In this document: one piece after another, positions 1 through 12,082 of the stretch
How the letters are laid out: each line of letters opens with the position of its first letter
Position numbering within the stretch: the stretch's first letter is position 1
NCBI GenBank assembly: GCA_022495005.1
Contig: JAGYXB010001351.1
Span: 20,840-84,839 of the forward strand
DNA length: 64,000 bases
DNA from: Rhyacophila brunnea
Lineage: Eukaryota; Arthropoda; Insecta; Trichoptera; Rhyacophilidae
Reading direction: 5' to 3'
Program-made: the position numbers and the translations under genes
The notes under the pieces: model-generated
What the model saw: only the letters and a program-made list of their open reading frames with translations
What the model was told of the DNA's origin: nothing
Databases searched by the model: none

Positions 1-420
1 TTTTGCCTCAAGCATAATCTCTAAAAATGGAAAACCGTTCAGTGATGGAGAATATAATATGAAAGAGGAGTGTTACGGGAACTTATATTATAAATTGTCG
101 TCGACTTCGGCCGACGATGCGTGCGGCCGCGGTGCATAAATGTTTCGGACGATATACACTGACATAATCCAGAGTTTAAACATTTTCCGTCCGGTAATGA
201 GATAGTTATATTAGATTGCAAAAGTATCTCGTTCGGCGTGCCTTCGCGCTATACCGACCCGTAGCCGTCTTGAACGGGAGAATGCGACATATTCGATATA
301 ATCTCGATAATCGGCCGCCTTATATTCGAATCGCATCACGATTCGCGCGAGACGTCACGTGACCGCACCGCTGCACGCTGCCATCTGTCGGGTGAAATAT
401 GCGTCTCGAAAAAGAAGAAT
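1..420. other. GC-richer stretch, no gene recognised
   Basis: This stretch is richer in G, C and CpG than what follows, for example around 100-140 and 340-390. It holds only a 60-codon open frame without a recognisable domain. It could be the edge of a promoter or first exon of a gene lying to the left, but nothing here proves that. Confidence 0.3.
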
Positions 421-1251
421 GATCACTTATCCCCCGTTATAAATTACCTACCTACATACCTATTAAATCGATCGATCGGTCATATGATTTAACATATTAT
501 AAGTTCGTATCATTGAACCTGAATTGAATGAATCAAATGGCACCGTTTGATTTATTTGATTTGGAACCGTTTGGTAGAATGTCCACGGAAACGCTTTTCT
601 GACAACTAATTAGTGTTGCCAGTACTTAAAATTAATTCATAACATATCAGTCTCTAAAACAGAAACATATTTATCGAAACGTCAACTTGTTATGAAATTC
701 TAACCTCCAATTGTGGTCTATAATAATACAAATTTAACAAACTGTCGTATTCATTCATTTTAAATGTACAAAATATAAAGAATGCCTCATGAATAGGTAG
801 CCATTTAGTTAATTTAAAAGATTTATAGGTATGACGAGTTTTTAAAAATTACTTTTGATTAAAGCTTTTCATAATAATTGACCACTTCTTCATGTCGACA
901 GTATGATATTGTGACTTAGACGACAATCGAACATATTAAATTGATAAAATTCGTTAGGTAATATAAAGATCATTCCGCTTGATTTAACACAGTTTGCAAA
1001 ATGAAAATAAATTCTTGGTCTGACATAATAATTATAGTAATGATATTAAATCGAACTCTTTGCATAGAAAATGTGTGCTGGATTTTGAGATAATAAGACC
1101 AAAAGCGGCGTCATGTTCGCGTATGGTTACTTATGAATAATATGTATTGATTATTAATCTATACTATACATAATTCAAGTGAACTCCTATGGTGTAAACG
1201 TCTAACATAGACCTCACGATATATTATAAATGCCGAATAATGCTTATCAAC
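421..1251. other. AT-rich spacer, nothing recognised
   Basis: I see no open frame, RNA gene or repeat match to the rest of the window in this AT-rich stretch. Confidence 0.4.
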
Positions 1252-1460
1252 ACTGACAGATTGCCATTAGTCTATGGATCGTCCGAATTGGTTTGACGTT
1301 TTATGTCAAACCATTTCTGATGGCCCGAGAACGGTTTGATTTTCAATGATACACTAAACCAAACGTCAAATCTCAAACCATTTCCGGTCTCATACAATTT
1401 GTATGTATATTGTCTATGGTTTAATTTGATTTGTTTCGTACAGGTTGAAAGAAACGAACC
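1252..1460 (+). repeat. Interspersed repeat, copy 1 (inverted partner at 26428-26632)
   Basis: About 205 bp matches, in reverse complement, the segment 26428-26632, with only scattered differences. It contains a short palindrome built on GGTTTGAC...GTCAAACC near 1290-1315 and GTCTATGG near both ends. It has no coding capacity. The partner copy lies about 200 bp upstream of a PIF/Harbinger transposase, so a non-autonomous DNA transposon is a reasonable guess. I did not find clear terminal repeats or target duplications. Confidence 0.6.
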
Positions 1461-2444
1461 TTATTGTAATTATATATTTGGTTTCAAGATAATTGAGGCG
1501 TCTAATTCCAAAAAGCGATAAGTCCACATTTGGTCAAAATCGAGAGAAAAAAAACGCGACATAACCTTACGAAAAAAAATATTTTAAGTCTCGATTTATT
1601 ACAAAGAGCGCCAAGTCCGTTTTTCATATTATTTAAAGCTCGGTTTATTTCGCGCGTGTTTAAGTCAAAGAATAAGGGAACGTTCAATATTGAAAAGGGC
1701 GTCTCCTATGCTGTAGCATCTGGTAAACTAATGACAGTGCCACGGAAATATGTGTCTTATGCGGGATAAATTAAAAAGTGAAATACAAGTAGCGCTAAGT
1801 TCAATTATAAATTATAATATTTTGCCTATATTTATTACATTTAAGAGTTTATCGGCTGAAACAAATTGCCATAGAATACTACAGAAAAAAATCTCACGTT
1901 AAAACAAATAATTGAAGCTAGACACATAAAAACGTTGTTTCCCGAAAATATTGAATTGTGGACTTGACGCTTTTTGTAATTAGACTCAATTATACATTCA
2001 TAATTGAGTATTACATCTTCTGATTTAAAAAAAATCATTACATAAATCGTGAAGCCGGTGACCGGTCCTCTGAATTGACGAAAGATTTTGACACGATTAA
2101 TGCGAAACGTATCTCGTATAATTTGACAATTCAACGTGTCATATTATGCGGAACCCTGACTGCGATCTCCGATTTTTAAAAGCCCATTTACTAAAACGTA
2201 AGTCGGATCATTTATGAGACGAAACTTTTCAGAAATCTAGTATCCGAAAACAAAGCACCGAAGGAGCTGAAATCTAAACATGTGATATATTATGTAGGTA
2301 CCGTTTTGTTCGTTACGACAAATTTATATTCTTACAAAATACACTTTGAATTCAATGGTCTAATAATAACGGAGCCAAAAAGACATGTTCACTTACAAGC
2401 ATGATGTATGTATATTACACAATATTGTATAAGTATGTAAGCAC
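1461..2444. other. Intergenic or gene C intron 2 sequence, no coding signal
   Basis: Several short open frames occur on both strands but none has a recognisable domain. If gene C (minus strand) continues to the left, this stretch is its second intron. No zinc-finger exon is visible here. Confidence 0.4.
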
Positions 2445-2564
2445 CTGATTTAATGGCTCGCATTTTGAATATGAGCAACCAGGTTGCGGATCACTGTCTT
2501 CTTTGAAATCAACTCGGAGAGGGTCAATCTCAGTTTTAACATTGGCAAGGCTGGTTACAGGGCT
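2445..2564 (-). CDS. Gene C exon 2 (zinc-finger protein, N-terminal region)
   Basis: A 40-codon open exon on the minus strand. It is bounded by a TTTCAG acceptor and a CAG/GTGCTT donor, and phase 0 at both ends fits exon 1 at 2957-3103. Its end (residues DPQPGCSYS, then PLNQ) matches exon 2 of gene B (45006-45107), which has PQPGCSY and PVNQ just before its donor. The exon carries a VKTE tetrapeptide that fits the SUMO-acceptor consensus (hydrophobic-Lys-x-Glu). It has no zinc finger of its own. By analogy with gene B the finger exons should follow, which puts them beyond the left edge of the window. The exon call rests on paralogy and splice sites, not on transcripts. Confidence 0.72.
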
Positions 2565-2956
2565 CTGAAACACAAGACAGAAGGTATTTTATAATACGTG
2601 TTTACACCTATATTATTATGCGTTGAGCACAAACACACGGTTTCTGTATGTGACATAGGTATTATCACGGTTTGACACTGTCTAGCTTTTATGAATAAAC
2701 GTGCAACGGCTGTCTTCAGATGAACGAGAGTACCTAGTTAGCCTGCAGCCATAGAGACGCAGAACATATAGGTAGGTACTTGGTCAAACAATCGTTATTA
2801 CTTTAGTGTCAACACAACGGTGTATAAGTATTATTGCATGTTTCAGTTAGTAAAGTCCAATATGTCACGCAACTCTTTTATTTGCATCAGTAACAAACCA
2901 CTTCAACATAGAATAAACATTTGTTTACAATGATTGATAAGTTTGGAAAACCTAAC

Positions 2957-3103
2957 CTCAATAGTGCTGTTGTCATCGAAAACATTCTCTTGCTTTATAC
3001 AAATGTTTTCAACCAGATTATTTGGATGCATTGTTGTAACACCAACCCATTGCTGCACTTCCTTATCATCTTCAAAAGCATCTAGTTCACGTTTTATATC
3101 CAT
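2957..3103 (-). CDS. Gene C exon 1 (start of a zinc-finger protein)
   Basis: Forty-nine codons starting at an ATG with an A-rich context and ending at GAG/GTTAGG, phase 0. The start MDIKRE and the internal ICIKQE align with exon 1 of genes A, B and D, and the length equals that of gene B exon 1 (49 codons). Both tetrapeptides IKRE and IKQE match the SUMO-acceptor consensus. I chose this ATG because all four paralogous exons start at the equivalent M-[DN]-[VI]-K-R-E. The open frame runs further upstream to 3274, but that extension is not shared. Gene C reads away from gene A, whose exon 1 is about 3.1 kb to the right. Confidence 0.75.
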
Positions 3104-3144
3104 TTTACTAAGTATAATTGACGTAAAATTGTCACAAGATACAT

Positions 3145-3186
3145 GGTAAGTAGATTGACAGCTGACGTGACAATAGACAATAGACA
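3145..3186. promoter_or_regulatory. Conserved upstream block of gene C
   Basis: On the minus strand this reads TGTCTATTGTCACGTCAGC followed by GTCAATCTAC. A near-identical block lies upstream of gene A (6125-6152), and a weaker one lies upstream of gene D (about 41690-41720), each 50-100 bp before its start codon. Conservation among paralogues, at a fixed distance in front of exon 1, points to a core promoter or a shared 5' untranslated region. Confidence 0.5.
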
Positions 3187-3599
3187 AAACTATATCCATC
3201 TCTCGGCCATAGACAAAACGTATGCATTGCCTATTTATAGAATGGCCAAATATGAAAGTACCTACGAACAACAATAGGACCCCTTTCCGAAAATGTCAGA
3301 TTTTATCCAGTTACGAGTTTTGATTGGGTTTTTTTCGACAATTGCTCTCCCATCTCATTCTTCATATAGGTAAGTTTGTAGGTCTGAATGCTGTTGACGA
3401 TATTCTAAAAAATCAATACCGACAACTACATCATAAATAATTTATTATGGTATTAGGTAGGTACCTACGTTATGCCCTGATTATGGCAAATAAAAATAGG
3501 TATAGACATAGAAGAACAAAAAGATATGGCTGCTGTTTTTGTAGGGACAGTTTTTTTTATTATAATGTCTTATAATAACGGAAATTGACAACTCTGATA

Positions 3600-4697
3600 T
3601 TCTACCTCAACATGGCGCAGCGAAAATGCACTACTAGATGAGCAAGCCACAGAACACGCGATTCCAATGTCTGTGTCGCAAGCAGATCATGATATTCAAA
3701 TTACCGAATCTCAACAAAACTTTGCCTCGTCGGATGACGAACCCCTTGCTCAACAGATTAGAAGAAATTCTGCTAACAGCTCCTAAAATCCGTGTACCTA
3801 CATCTACATCTCGAAGCACGAATTCATCTCAAGAAAAAATCAAGAATAAAAGAAGGTACATGAAGAACTTGAAAGACTGCGGCAAAGAGTATAAAACTCG
3901 TGGTGGTGTGGCTAAACCTGAAAAGCTGTTTATTTCATTAGAGTCGTGTTGCCGCTATAAATGTTTTACATGCTTAGTGAAAACAATCAGAAGGATATGT
4001 TCGCAAAAATTCTGGGAATGAATAGTAAAGACACCGCTGACCAATTCTTCGCAGACAACATTACCATTAATGACAAATTAATAGAGAGGAAAGGAAGAGG
4101 CAAAGGTGGTCAAGTAAAATAACGCATGATTACAGCTATTTATAAAGTAAATTCAGTAAAAGTTTGCAAGAAGATGTTTCAGAATGTTTTTGGCGTATCC
4201 TGAAATAAAATTGATGTCGCAATTGTGAAAAAACGCAGCTCGGAAACAGGAATCATAGACGGTGACCAAAGAGGGCGTCACGAACCACACAATAAAAATA
4301 ATAACATTGAAGAAATTGAAGTAACTAATCGTATTAACAGATTTCCGAAATACCATAGTCACTACTCCCGAAGACATACAAGCAAGCTTTATTTATCTCT
4401 GCAACTTAATATTGCAAAGATGTATGAAATGTATAAAAATGAACGGACTTCTCAACAGAAAATACCTTTTACATATTCTAAATATGCTTCAATTTTTCGT
4501 GAACTAGGCTGCAAATTTAAAAGTCCTAGTATATACACTTGTAAAGTATGTGATACACAATTATAACATTCAGATTAAGTGTGCAAATGATTTAGAAAGG
4601 AAAGCTGAACCTAATGAAAAAAAAAACGAACACTTGGCTAAGGCAGATGAATCATATAAGAAGAAAGAACACGACAAATTCTTATCTAAAACTAGTC
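3600..4697 (+). pseudogene. Remnant of an uncharacterised insect transposon protein (N-terminal half)
   Basis: Broken reading frames can be followed through several stops and frameshifts. They include an acidic low-complexity start (around 3650-3780), a basic stretch (around 3830-3900), then VCKKMFQNVFGV, GDQRGRHEPH, RFPKYHSHYSR and a final CKVCD. This order of motifs (a phrase ending in SHYSR, then LxxAKMYEMYK, then KxCxxC) is one I know from a large family of uncharacterised ORFs repeated in insect genomes, possibly those carrying a DUF7869-type domain. A separate copy of the second half of the same kind of protein lies at 11085-12082. The frame is lost near 4697, where a copy of gene A/B intron 3 sequence begins. 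Confidence 0.55.
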
Positions 4698-5360
4698 AGT
4701 CAAACACGCGCGTTGACATAATTTTACTCCCTACTTTAATTATAGTTTGTCAATTTATGGCTACGGCCGTATGTTGTAGCTTAACCACTGGGGAATGACA
4801 GAAGAAATGGCGTATTTCAAAAAAACACTACCTTATTCTTAGGTCAATAATTATTATAAAGCAATCATTATTCATAAGATGTTTATCACACTTGAATGGT
4901 CAAAGACATAGCTTATAATAAGTATCTTTAGAATCATCTTCAAATGTGTAAATCTTGCCGATTTTTTGAATAATAAAATGCCTAATTCTTGTCAAATTTG
5001 GGATCACAGAGATTATCAATATAGTTTTTTATCGTGAATATTAAAAGTGAAATTATACCAATGGTTTTATAAATGCGTTTTAAAATGAATAAAAGTAAAA
5101 AATCTTAACACCACTGCACAGTTATGTACCGAAATATGACTATATTCTAAAACATTAGAGCGAGAGGTTTAAAAGAATACTATTTTATGTAACAAAAATA
5201 CTTTATGCAGTCATCAAATGTTTAAAATAACTATAAAGGATAATAGGGCTTCAAAATTATATAAATAGATTATCTACAACGTTTAAGGAGTGTCCAGGAT
5301 CATGGTTTGAAAATACAATAAAAACTTAATTTTGACCTTCGACGAGCATGTACCCCCTTA
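4697..5360 (+). repeat. Third copy of the intron 3 sequence of genes A and B
   Basis: From CAAACACGCGCGTT onward this stretch runs parallel to intron 3 of gene A (about 14000-14660) and of gene B (46548-47140 continuing at 52319-52450). It is not accompanied by exon 3 or exon 4. It may be the scar of another, lost gene copy, or an interspersed element that already sat in the ancestral intron. It also preserves an uninterrupted version of the site where copia inserted in gene B (around 5240). Confidence 0.65.
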
Positions 5361-6120
5361 ATCTTCAGAAATTATGAACAATATAATAGTTATGTAGGTA
5401 TATAATAAGATATTATTTGTGTAAAGGGAATTATTGTTTCCGGACTCTACTTACATTGAATTAAATATATAGGTAGGTACCTACGTCTTCATACATAATT
5501 ATTAATATATTTTAAGCTGACAATAATATTATTAATAATAATAATGTCAATGGCAGCATAGCCATCAAATTTTATTATCATTTGAGGTTATGTTGGTTTT
5601 TGGTTACAAAAGGTTATAATTTTATTAGATCTAGTAAAAACCTGTTAGTAATAATTAGTTACTGTGATCAACTGAGTTCTTCGCAGTAGCAAGACAAAAC
5701 AACTCTACGCGAACAAAAATCCAAAGTTTGTAAATCGTCTGACTAGCGTGCCAATGGGGGCCTTATTATTAATTTTTATTGTCCTCTGACTTTTTTCAAC
5801 GTTGTTATTGATTATTTTGTTAATTATTTACTTCTTAGAAAATGACTTTATCTGTATTTTTAAATTTGATATTATGGTCAATAGCAGAACATAGACAGAT
5901 CGGACGCTTTTTTATAGGTATGTCCTCGGACTTTTGGCTCGCTAGTGAAGCGCCTACATTAAATATTTCAAATAGGGAAATAAGTTATCAAAATAATCCA
6001 ATAGGTACTGACAAATAAATATCGACACCGGTGTCATACCGGAAGAAAAGAATCGATCCCAAAGTATTGAAGTACCGGACAAAAAATAACGATTGATTTT
6101 TGACGTCCCTATATTATATT
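5361..6120. other. Spacer between genes C and A
   Basis: AT-rich, no coding signal. This is part of the shared upstream region of the divergent pair C and A. Confidence 0.4.
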
Positions 6121-6124
6121 AGTT

Positions 6125-6233
6125 TATTGTCTATTGTCACGGCAGCCAAATACAAAAGTGTGACAGATTTGCGTACACGTGTTTAGTGTGACACGATTCT
6201 CTTTGATAACTGCTTACGCTTTCAATGCGTAAA
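6125..6233 (+). promoter_or_regulatory. Conserved upstream block of gene A
   Basis: Positions 6125-6152 (TGTCTATTGTCACGGCAGCC, then AAATAC) match the block upstream of gene C and, with a few changes, that of gene D. From 6170 to 6233 the match to gene D continues up to the start codon, including GCTTTCAAtGCGTAAAATGGACG. It is probably a core promoter plus 5' leader. An in-frame ATG three codons upstream (6225) exists here, and one also lies upstream of gene B (43195). Confidence 0.5.
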
Positions 6234-6392
6234 ATGGACGTAAAACGTGAAGCGGTAGACTTCGAACCTGATGCAGATGAGCAACAATCGTTCGATGTAT
6301 CTTTACATGGAAATAACCCAGAGTTGAATACTTGCATCAAACAGGAGGATGCTGATGAACGCTGCCACGCTGTAGAGGATAGTTTTTCAAAG
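6234..6392 (+). pseudogene. Gene A exon 1, normal splice donor lost
   Basis: The exon starts MDVKRE and contains TCIKQE, closely resembling exon 1 of gene D on the opposite strand (48 codons up to the ancestral end at 6377). In genes B, C and D the exon ends GAG/GTTAG. Here the same place reads GAG/GATAG, so the obligatory GT is gone. A GT at 6393 (AAG/GTGCGG) lies 15 nt downstream and would keep the frame, adding five residues. The exon might still be spliced that way, but together with the lesions in exons 2 and 3 it looks like part of a decaying gene. VKRE and IKQE both fit the SUMO-acceptor consensus. Confidence 0.7.
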
Positions 6393-7429
6393 GTGCGGTA
6401 ATTATTATACATTTATTCATGATCTTTGTTAGAGTAGGTACCTAATACCCACATATCGCATCACGTTACTAATGCAAACAGAACAGTTTGTTGATGATCG
6501 GAGTGTGTTGGTTGAAATATGTCTTATATTATCTGTTTGACATCGTTCTATTGACAATTTACCATGGCATTTATTTGGTTGGTTATATTTCACTTCATAA
6601 GAATTCTGTTTAAGCCGAGAACAACTGATGAGTTAAAGCGTTGATTAAATTGGAATAGAAAACAAAACACACTTTCATTAGATACGTAGGTAATTGATCT
6701 TTATCAATTATAGAAGTAGTTATCCTGAATGAAACCTTGTAAACATACCTAACTGAAGTAATTGACTCCGATTTGAAGTCAAGGACGAATTTGTTAAAAA
6801 TATACAACACGGCAAATCAATAATTATGAAAATGCACAATCTGTATGCTCGTATTCGAAATGAAAGTCTGTAAACAGGTACTACACAACATTTTATTAAT
6901 TATTATTTTATAAACCATTGTATACATATTTTTTATTTTCCGTTTAAAAAGTTAGGACTAGGTATTGAATTTGTTCTCATAATTATTAATAATTGTGTCA
7001 TCTAATGACTTGTGTCAATGTACCTATCTCTTCTACTAAACTTTCTCCGTGTTTTAGTCGATGACTATTGTCATATGGATGCATTATTTGGGTGTTCTAT
7101 GTAAGGTGCTTGGCGAATCGAGAATTTGTCTGAGGTATTTTACATGAACGTACTTAACTATATAAATGTTCTTTGTAATGCTCTAGTAATAAACCTTCAA
7201 CCTGTCTGACCCATTTTAACTTCTGCCAAGACCAACACTGTAACAAATGAACTGGCATGTATTAATTTACTTGGATTCGAGTCATGAATGCCCTTGTGTA
7301 TGAAGATCTCATGCTTGCACACAAATACTATGAAACATCTTGTTTTGACTGTCTTATGCCTTTAACTACGGGGGAAATCTTGATACGTTGATTCTACCTC
7401 ATGTATTTTTGTTTATATTTCTTGACGAT
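6393..7429. other. Gene A intron 1, left part
   Basis: Nothing recognisable. A few short open frames on the minus strand have no domain. Confidence 0.4.
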
Positions 7430-9020
7430 TTAACACTTTACGGTCCGGGAACGCCACATTGGCGTCCTTATCGAGCCGAACGTTACGATCCGGGGACGCC
7501 AACGTGGTGTTTTGACTTACGCATATCTTTACTGTGAAAAATAAATATGAAATTTAATATTTGGTTGCAAGATCTATCGACAGATGGTTGAATGACATGT
7601 GCAAGAAGTAAAATCACGATGGAAAAAAAATATTTCGGGGTTTTTACAGAGATGGCGGACGTAATACCATTCAGTATTTTTTTGTACCTATACCATTTTT
7701 TAATTAGTTACAAGCCCGTTTCTAGGCGGGTGAATCACGAGACATAAACAAAAAAGGTAATAAACACTCAATGTTATATTCCAGTGTCGTCACTTCAACT
7801 TCGAAATTTAATTGTCGACCCTTTTCAGTGGCAGTCAACCATTTATGAACCTGCATTATTTTTTAAAAATATGAACGCGATTTTTAGCTATGAAATTGCG
7901 TGCTATTTGATATTTTGTCTTTAATGGTTTACTACCCATGAAACGTCCACCATGCTTCATCATCCATGAACTTGAAAATGAGAACAGTTATAAATGTGAA
8001 CTTGTATCGCGTTGTCATTTTCATTCGCTTTTTTCGGGAGATTATTGCTTGTGTAACTGCATAAATAATAGCTATTATTATTTATATTTGTTGCACTAAT
8101 TTCATTGAAAAAATAATTAACCTAAGTATATTTTAGCTAGGATATATATTTTTTATTAGTTTTATCTCCAAAAAAACTTTTTAAAATGGAGGACCAATCG
8201 TTTTTAGAGGAAAACTATGCGGATTGTATGTCATATATTCCCAGTGACTGTGAAGATATCGGAGATTTTAGTGATATTGAAACAGACTCATTTGCTCCTT
8301 TGAGAACACGCCCACGTACAACATATTTAGCGAGTGATTCTGAGGATTCAGAAACTAAGGTCGACAATGATGGAACGATGATGATCCGCCGAGAGAGAAC
8401 AAGCCATTTGAAGGATTATCAGGAGTAACATTTGACACTGATAATTTAAGTCCAGAAGCTAAATCTAAAAAATGAGTGGAAATAACCATGTCGGAGTTAA
8501 AAAAGTGGTTCGGTTTGGTGATAATAATGGGCATTGTCAGAAAAGCGACTCAGTCTTATTGGTCGACAAATCCAATTATTCCACGTAAGCGGTTTTCCAA
8601 ATATTGCGTTATTTACATTTCACTAATAATGAAAAATGAAATTTCACGATTTTTTGTTGAACATAAAGTTTGGATCGAGGATATACAGACATCTGAATCA
8701 ATTGATGTTGCGGAAACGCATGCACCTTCTACATCTTCTGATACAGATTCAACCCATAAAACCAGTTCACCTACTTCATTACAAAGACTCTCTGGCAGTA
8801 TAAAACAACATCAAATATCTCCGCAATTTTCAGTCACAATCAAATATTTCCGGGGATTTCCGCAACTAATAAACGTTTAAGAAGAAAGTGTAAAGTGTGT
8901 TCCTCACATAAACTTCGAAAAGAACCTATTTACATGTCCAAAGAGTGTAAAGTATCTCTACATCTACATATTGGTAATTGCTTTTTTTCGTATCATTTAA
9001 AAAAGTGTATTAGTTGTTAG
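7430..9020 (+). pseudogene. piggyBac-family transposon relic
   Basis: An acidic N-terminal frame (8186-8428) with SDIETDSF is followed by the piggyBac DDE-domain start SELKKWFGLVIIMGIVRK and QSYWSTNPII (8488-8590). A frameshift then gives FQILRYLHFTNNE. The middle of the transposase, including the catalytic aspartates, is missing. At about 8880-9010 the cysteine-rich C-terminal domain reappears (CKVCSS, YMSKECKVSLH, CFFSYH). A TTAA at 7430 followed by CACTTTACGGTCCGGG is a plausible left end, since piggyBac inserts at TTAA. I did not find a matching right end. It lies in intron 1 of gene A and cannot code for a working transposase. Confidence 0.7.
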
Positions 9021-10302
9021 TTCAATTACATTCATAGTTTTATAAACTATTTCAAATAATTTCAGTTTTAGTGTTTAATTTGTTTTAAATCTACTCGTAC
9101 ACTATATTATTATGTGCCAATAATTATTTCATCCCTAGCCAGTTATCTAAAGATATTATCCATAAGATTGAGTGTTGATTCAAATATTTTTGTGGAATAT
9201 GGATGTTTGTTTTACAATTTATTGCTCTTAGATTTTGTTATATGATTTTTTTACGCACGCCTCTGCACTGTTATTGGATTGTCTCGATTCCTACAAAAAT
9301 ACCAAATTGTAATAGGCGGTGGGAATGTATATGCATGCATTTTATTTAATTGAATTTACGCGAAAATGTGCACGCCACTGCACTGCCTCTATCGGCTAGC
9401 TCAGCCATAAAACTCGTAAAACCAATAAATCAGTAAATAAGTGTTCGTTCGGGAATGAATGTGCATTTATTTTTAAACACTCACAGTTTGTGTGAAGTCT
9501 TTGTTAGTTTATTATATTTGATAATCAGAGATATGAGTAGTCGCGCTAAAAATGAATTGATACGTATTCTATAGCGGTGTGAAACATTTTATATTTGAAT
9601 ATTTTATTACAATTTTTAATTAAAAAATAATATATTGTGATTGCTTTATATCAATAGGCTGTTTCCTTTACATTATATTTAACAAATTGAACTAATCTAA
9701 TAACATATAATAAACAATTTATGAAAATTTACAAATTATATACTTTACCTTTATGGAACGCGGGCCAGAGGTTGACAAGTGTTGAATAAATGACACAATT
9801 TGATGCATTGATATATTTTAAGTATTTTCTGAAAATTTTATTGAAATATATCAATAGGTTCAAAAGTTATATCATTTTTAACTTCGTGATCGAAATTTGT
9901 TGATTTTCATTTAAAAATACCCGATGTTGGTGTAGGTACGTCGCGAAAATTCGCGGACCGTATAGTGTTTTAAAGTAACTTCCATCACAGAAACCGATGA
10001 AATTTGACAAACAGTAATTATTAAAGCAGGTTTTCAAAATGCGGTTTGATTGGTACCACACTGTGTGTCTAGAGGCGTAATCGGCAGCTGAGCTTACTGC
10101 TTCTCCCTGTCCGTCTGTTTTAATATGGATGGCGGTGACTACGGGCATGGTAAAAGCCTTCACTTTTCAGCTTGATCGTACCAATACAGGCAGAAGGCGC
10201 TCTAAATACCGACATAATCGATTGGCCTTATATGAAAAAATGTTTTTTTATTCAGAAACTTCAACAGACTTCCATATTATTAAATCGGAGACGAATTTAC
10301 AT
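9021..10302. other. Gene A intron 1, right part
   Basis: AT-rich sequence without recognisable genes. The open frame running into exon 2 from 10129 is not matched by gene B and looks accidental. Confidence 0.35.
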
Positions 10303-10407
10303 AGAATTAATTTAAACAACGAGGATGCAGAAAAAACAATGCGACAAATCAAACACGATGACCCGCAACATGACTGCTTTCGTTTGGACCGTGGACCATT
10401 AAATCAG
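10303..10407 (+). pseudogene. Gene A exon 2, normal splice acceptor lost
   Basis: Thirty-five open codons align with gene B exon 2 (34 codons): RQIK against RQNK, DPQHDC against VPQPGC, and GPLNQ against GPVNQ just before the donor CAG/GTAGT. The acceptor of gene B (TTTTCAG) corresponds here to TTACAT, so the AG is missing at the homologous place. The nearest AG at 10303-10304 would put a stop into frame immediately. An AG 12 nt upstream (ending near 10290) would keep the frame but lacks a good pyrimidine tract. With the lesions in exons 1 and 3 this supports a decayed gene. Confidence 0.65.
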
Positions 10408-11084
10408 GTAGTCAGTCTTCAATCAACCTTTACAATGCACTATTACTGCAGTTAATATTGTAATATCATTCATTTCTAATGGATCGAAATGCACCTTATG
10501 TCGATAGTGTTAATGGTATTATCATTTGGTTGTCACTGAATATAACTTTATCAAGAAAACATGTGTAGGTACAATTATATATACGTTCATATTTCATTTT
10601 AAGTAAATAGCTTTTCATGAGTAATTTTTACTTGATTAGATCTAATTTATTTAATCTAACAGTAAACAATGTCTGTTGTAGAAAAATATACTCAAGTTTA
10701 TAATTTATTTACATGAAATCCCTAGTGATGTGTAAATAACACGTCTCTGAAATGAAATACTGATGTTAGATACACAAACCAAGTATATACCTAGTGTCGT
10801 AGTAGAATAAACATTTTTTGTATAGGACGTCCGCCGAGTCTTGATCGCGTAAAATTTAGGCCAATGCCCTTTACTAATTAGGGCACGTGCACCCTAACTA
10901 TTTACAATCAAATGTAATCAACAGTACATGAAGTATCATTTACCAAGGGACATGACAAGATAAAATCAAGGAGGTCAGGAAATGGCTCAATCTACCTTTA
11001 GTAGGTACCCAGGAACTATTGTAGAGCTTCTTCCAATAGAAAGTATGTGGAGTCAAATTTTATATCCATTCTGCATATGCATAA
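10408..11084. other. Gene A intron 2, left part
   Basis: No coding signal that I recognise. Some frames near 10840-11080 may be further debris of the transposon remnant that follows. Confidence 0.35.
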
Positions 11085-12082
11085 CATATGGGTTTGGAGA
11101 ATAATACAATTTCAATGCACAAGCCTAGAAAAGACCAGTGTAATTTATGTTTCGGATTCAAGCTCGGCGATGTAAACGAAGAAGATTATGAATTACACAT
11201 AAAGAAAAAGAAAGAAGGTCGTATTGCCAAGGGTGAGGCCAAAGAAAGTGCCAACACCAAAAAAATGGTTTCACCATGGATTTGCAAAGTGTTTTGCTAT
11301 GTCCGAAGATATTAGAGTCATCCGCATATTACAAACAAAAACTTCAACTTCACAACTTTACCATCTTTTAGTTAAATGATGCAGATGTAATTCTTTATGC
11401 TTGGCACGAAGCAGATGGTAATGTAACGGCCAACGAATTCACATCTTGCATTATTGACATTTTAAGGAAATTGTCCAACGAATATGAAGACATTGTAATA
11501 ATATCGGACGGTTGAAAACAGGAACAAAGTTCTTGGGAGTGCATTGAGTGATTTCGCAAAATCCCACAATAAAGTGATAGAACAGTAAGTTATATCTTGA
11601 AAAAGGGCACACTATGATGGAGGCAGACGCTGTGCATTCAACTTTAGAACTTTATTTTAAACCGCCGATTTTCTCACCTTCTGATTACATTGCGAGAATG
11701 CATTTAGCTCGGCCTAGACAGCCATACAAAGTAAAATCTATACATTACGATTTTTTTAAAAATAATATGACGATTTAAAAACAAATATATCTTCACTTCG
11801 CCTAGGAAAGAAAGTTGGTGATCCAGCAGTTGTTGACATTCGCGGCTTAAAATATCTACCGAGTGGTGATATTTTATTTAAACTCAATTATTCTGTAGAG
11901 TGGCAAAAGTTATCTCTAAGACGCAAATTATGTCCAATTGTTGAGCCACCTGCGTTGTATACTGAGCCTCTATCCATATCTGAATCAAAATATAAGCTCC
12001 TTCAAGACTTGAAGGATGTAATTGATAGAAACCATCACATCTTTTATGACAGTCTAAAATATAAGCCAGATAAGAAAAAATA
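11085..12082 (+). pseudogene. Remnant of an uncharacterised insect transposon protein (C-terminal half)
   Basis: Readable pieces in shifting frames are HKPRKDQCNLCFGFK, WHEADGNVTANEFTSC, IVIISDG, KGHTMMEADAVHSTLE, SPSDYIARMHLARP and KVKSIHYDFFKN, then a basic VGDPAVVDIRGLKYLP-like stretch. The same motif order is familiar from a repeated family of uncharacterised insect proteins, possibly the DUF7869 type, and the segment at 3600-4697 is the first half of a related copy. The two overlap at the CxxC motif, so they are separate insertions. Several stops show that it is dead. It lies in intron 2 of gene A. Confidence 0.55.

Noticed and set aside
10129..10455. A 108-codon gene around gene A exon 2
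   Set aside because: Only the 35 codons 10303-10407 have a paralogous match; the flanks of the frame are unrelated to gene B and look like chance.
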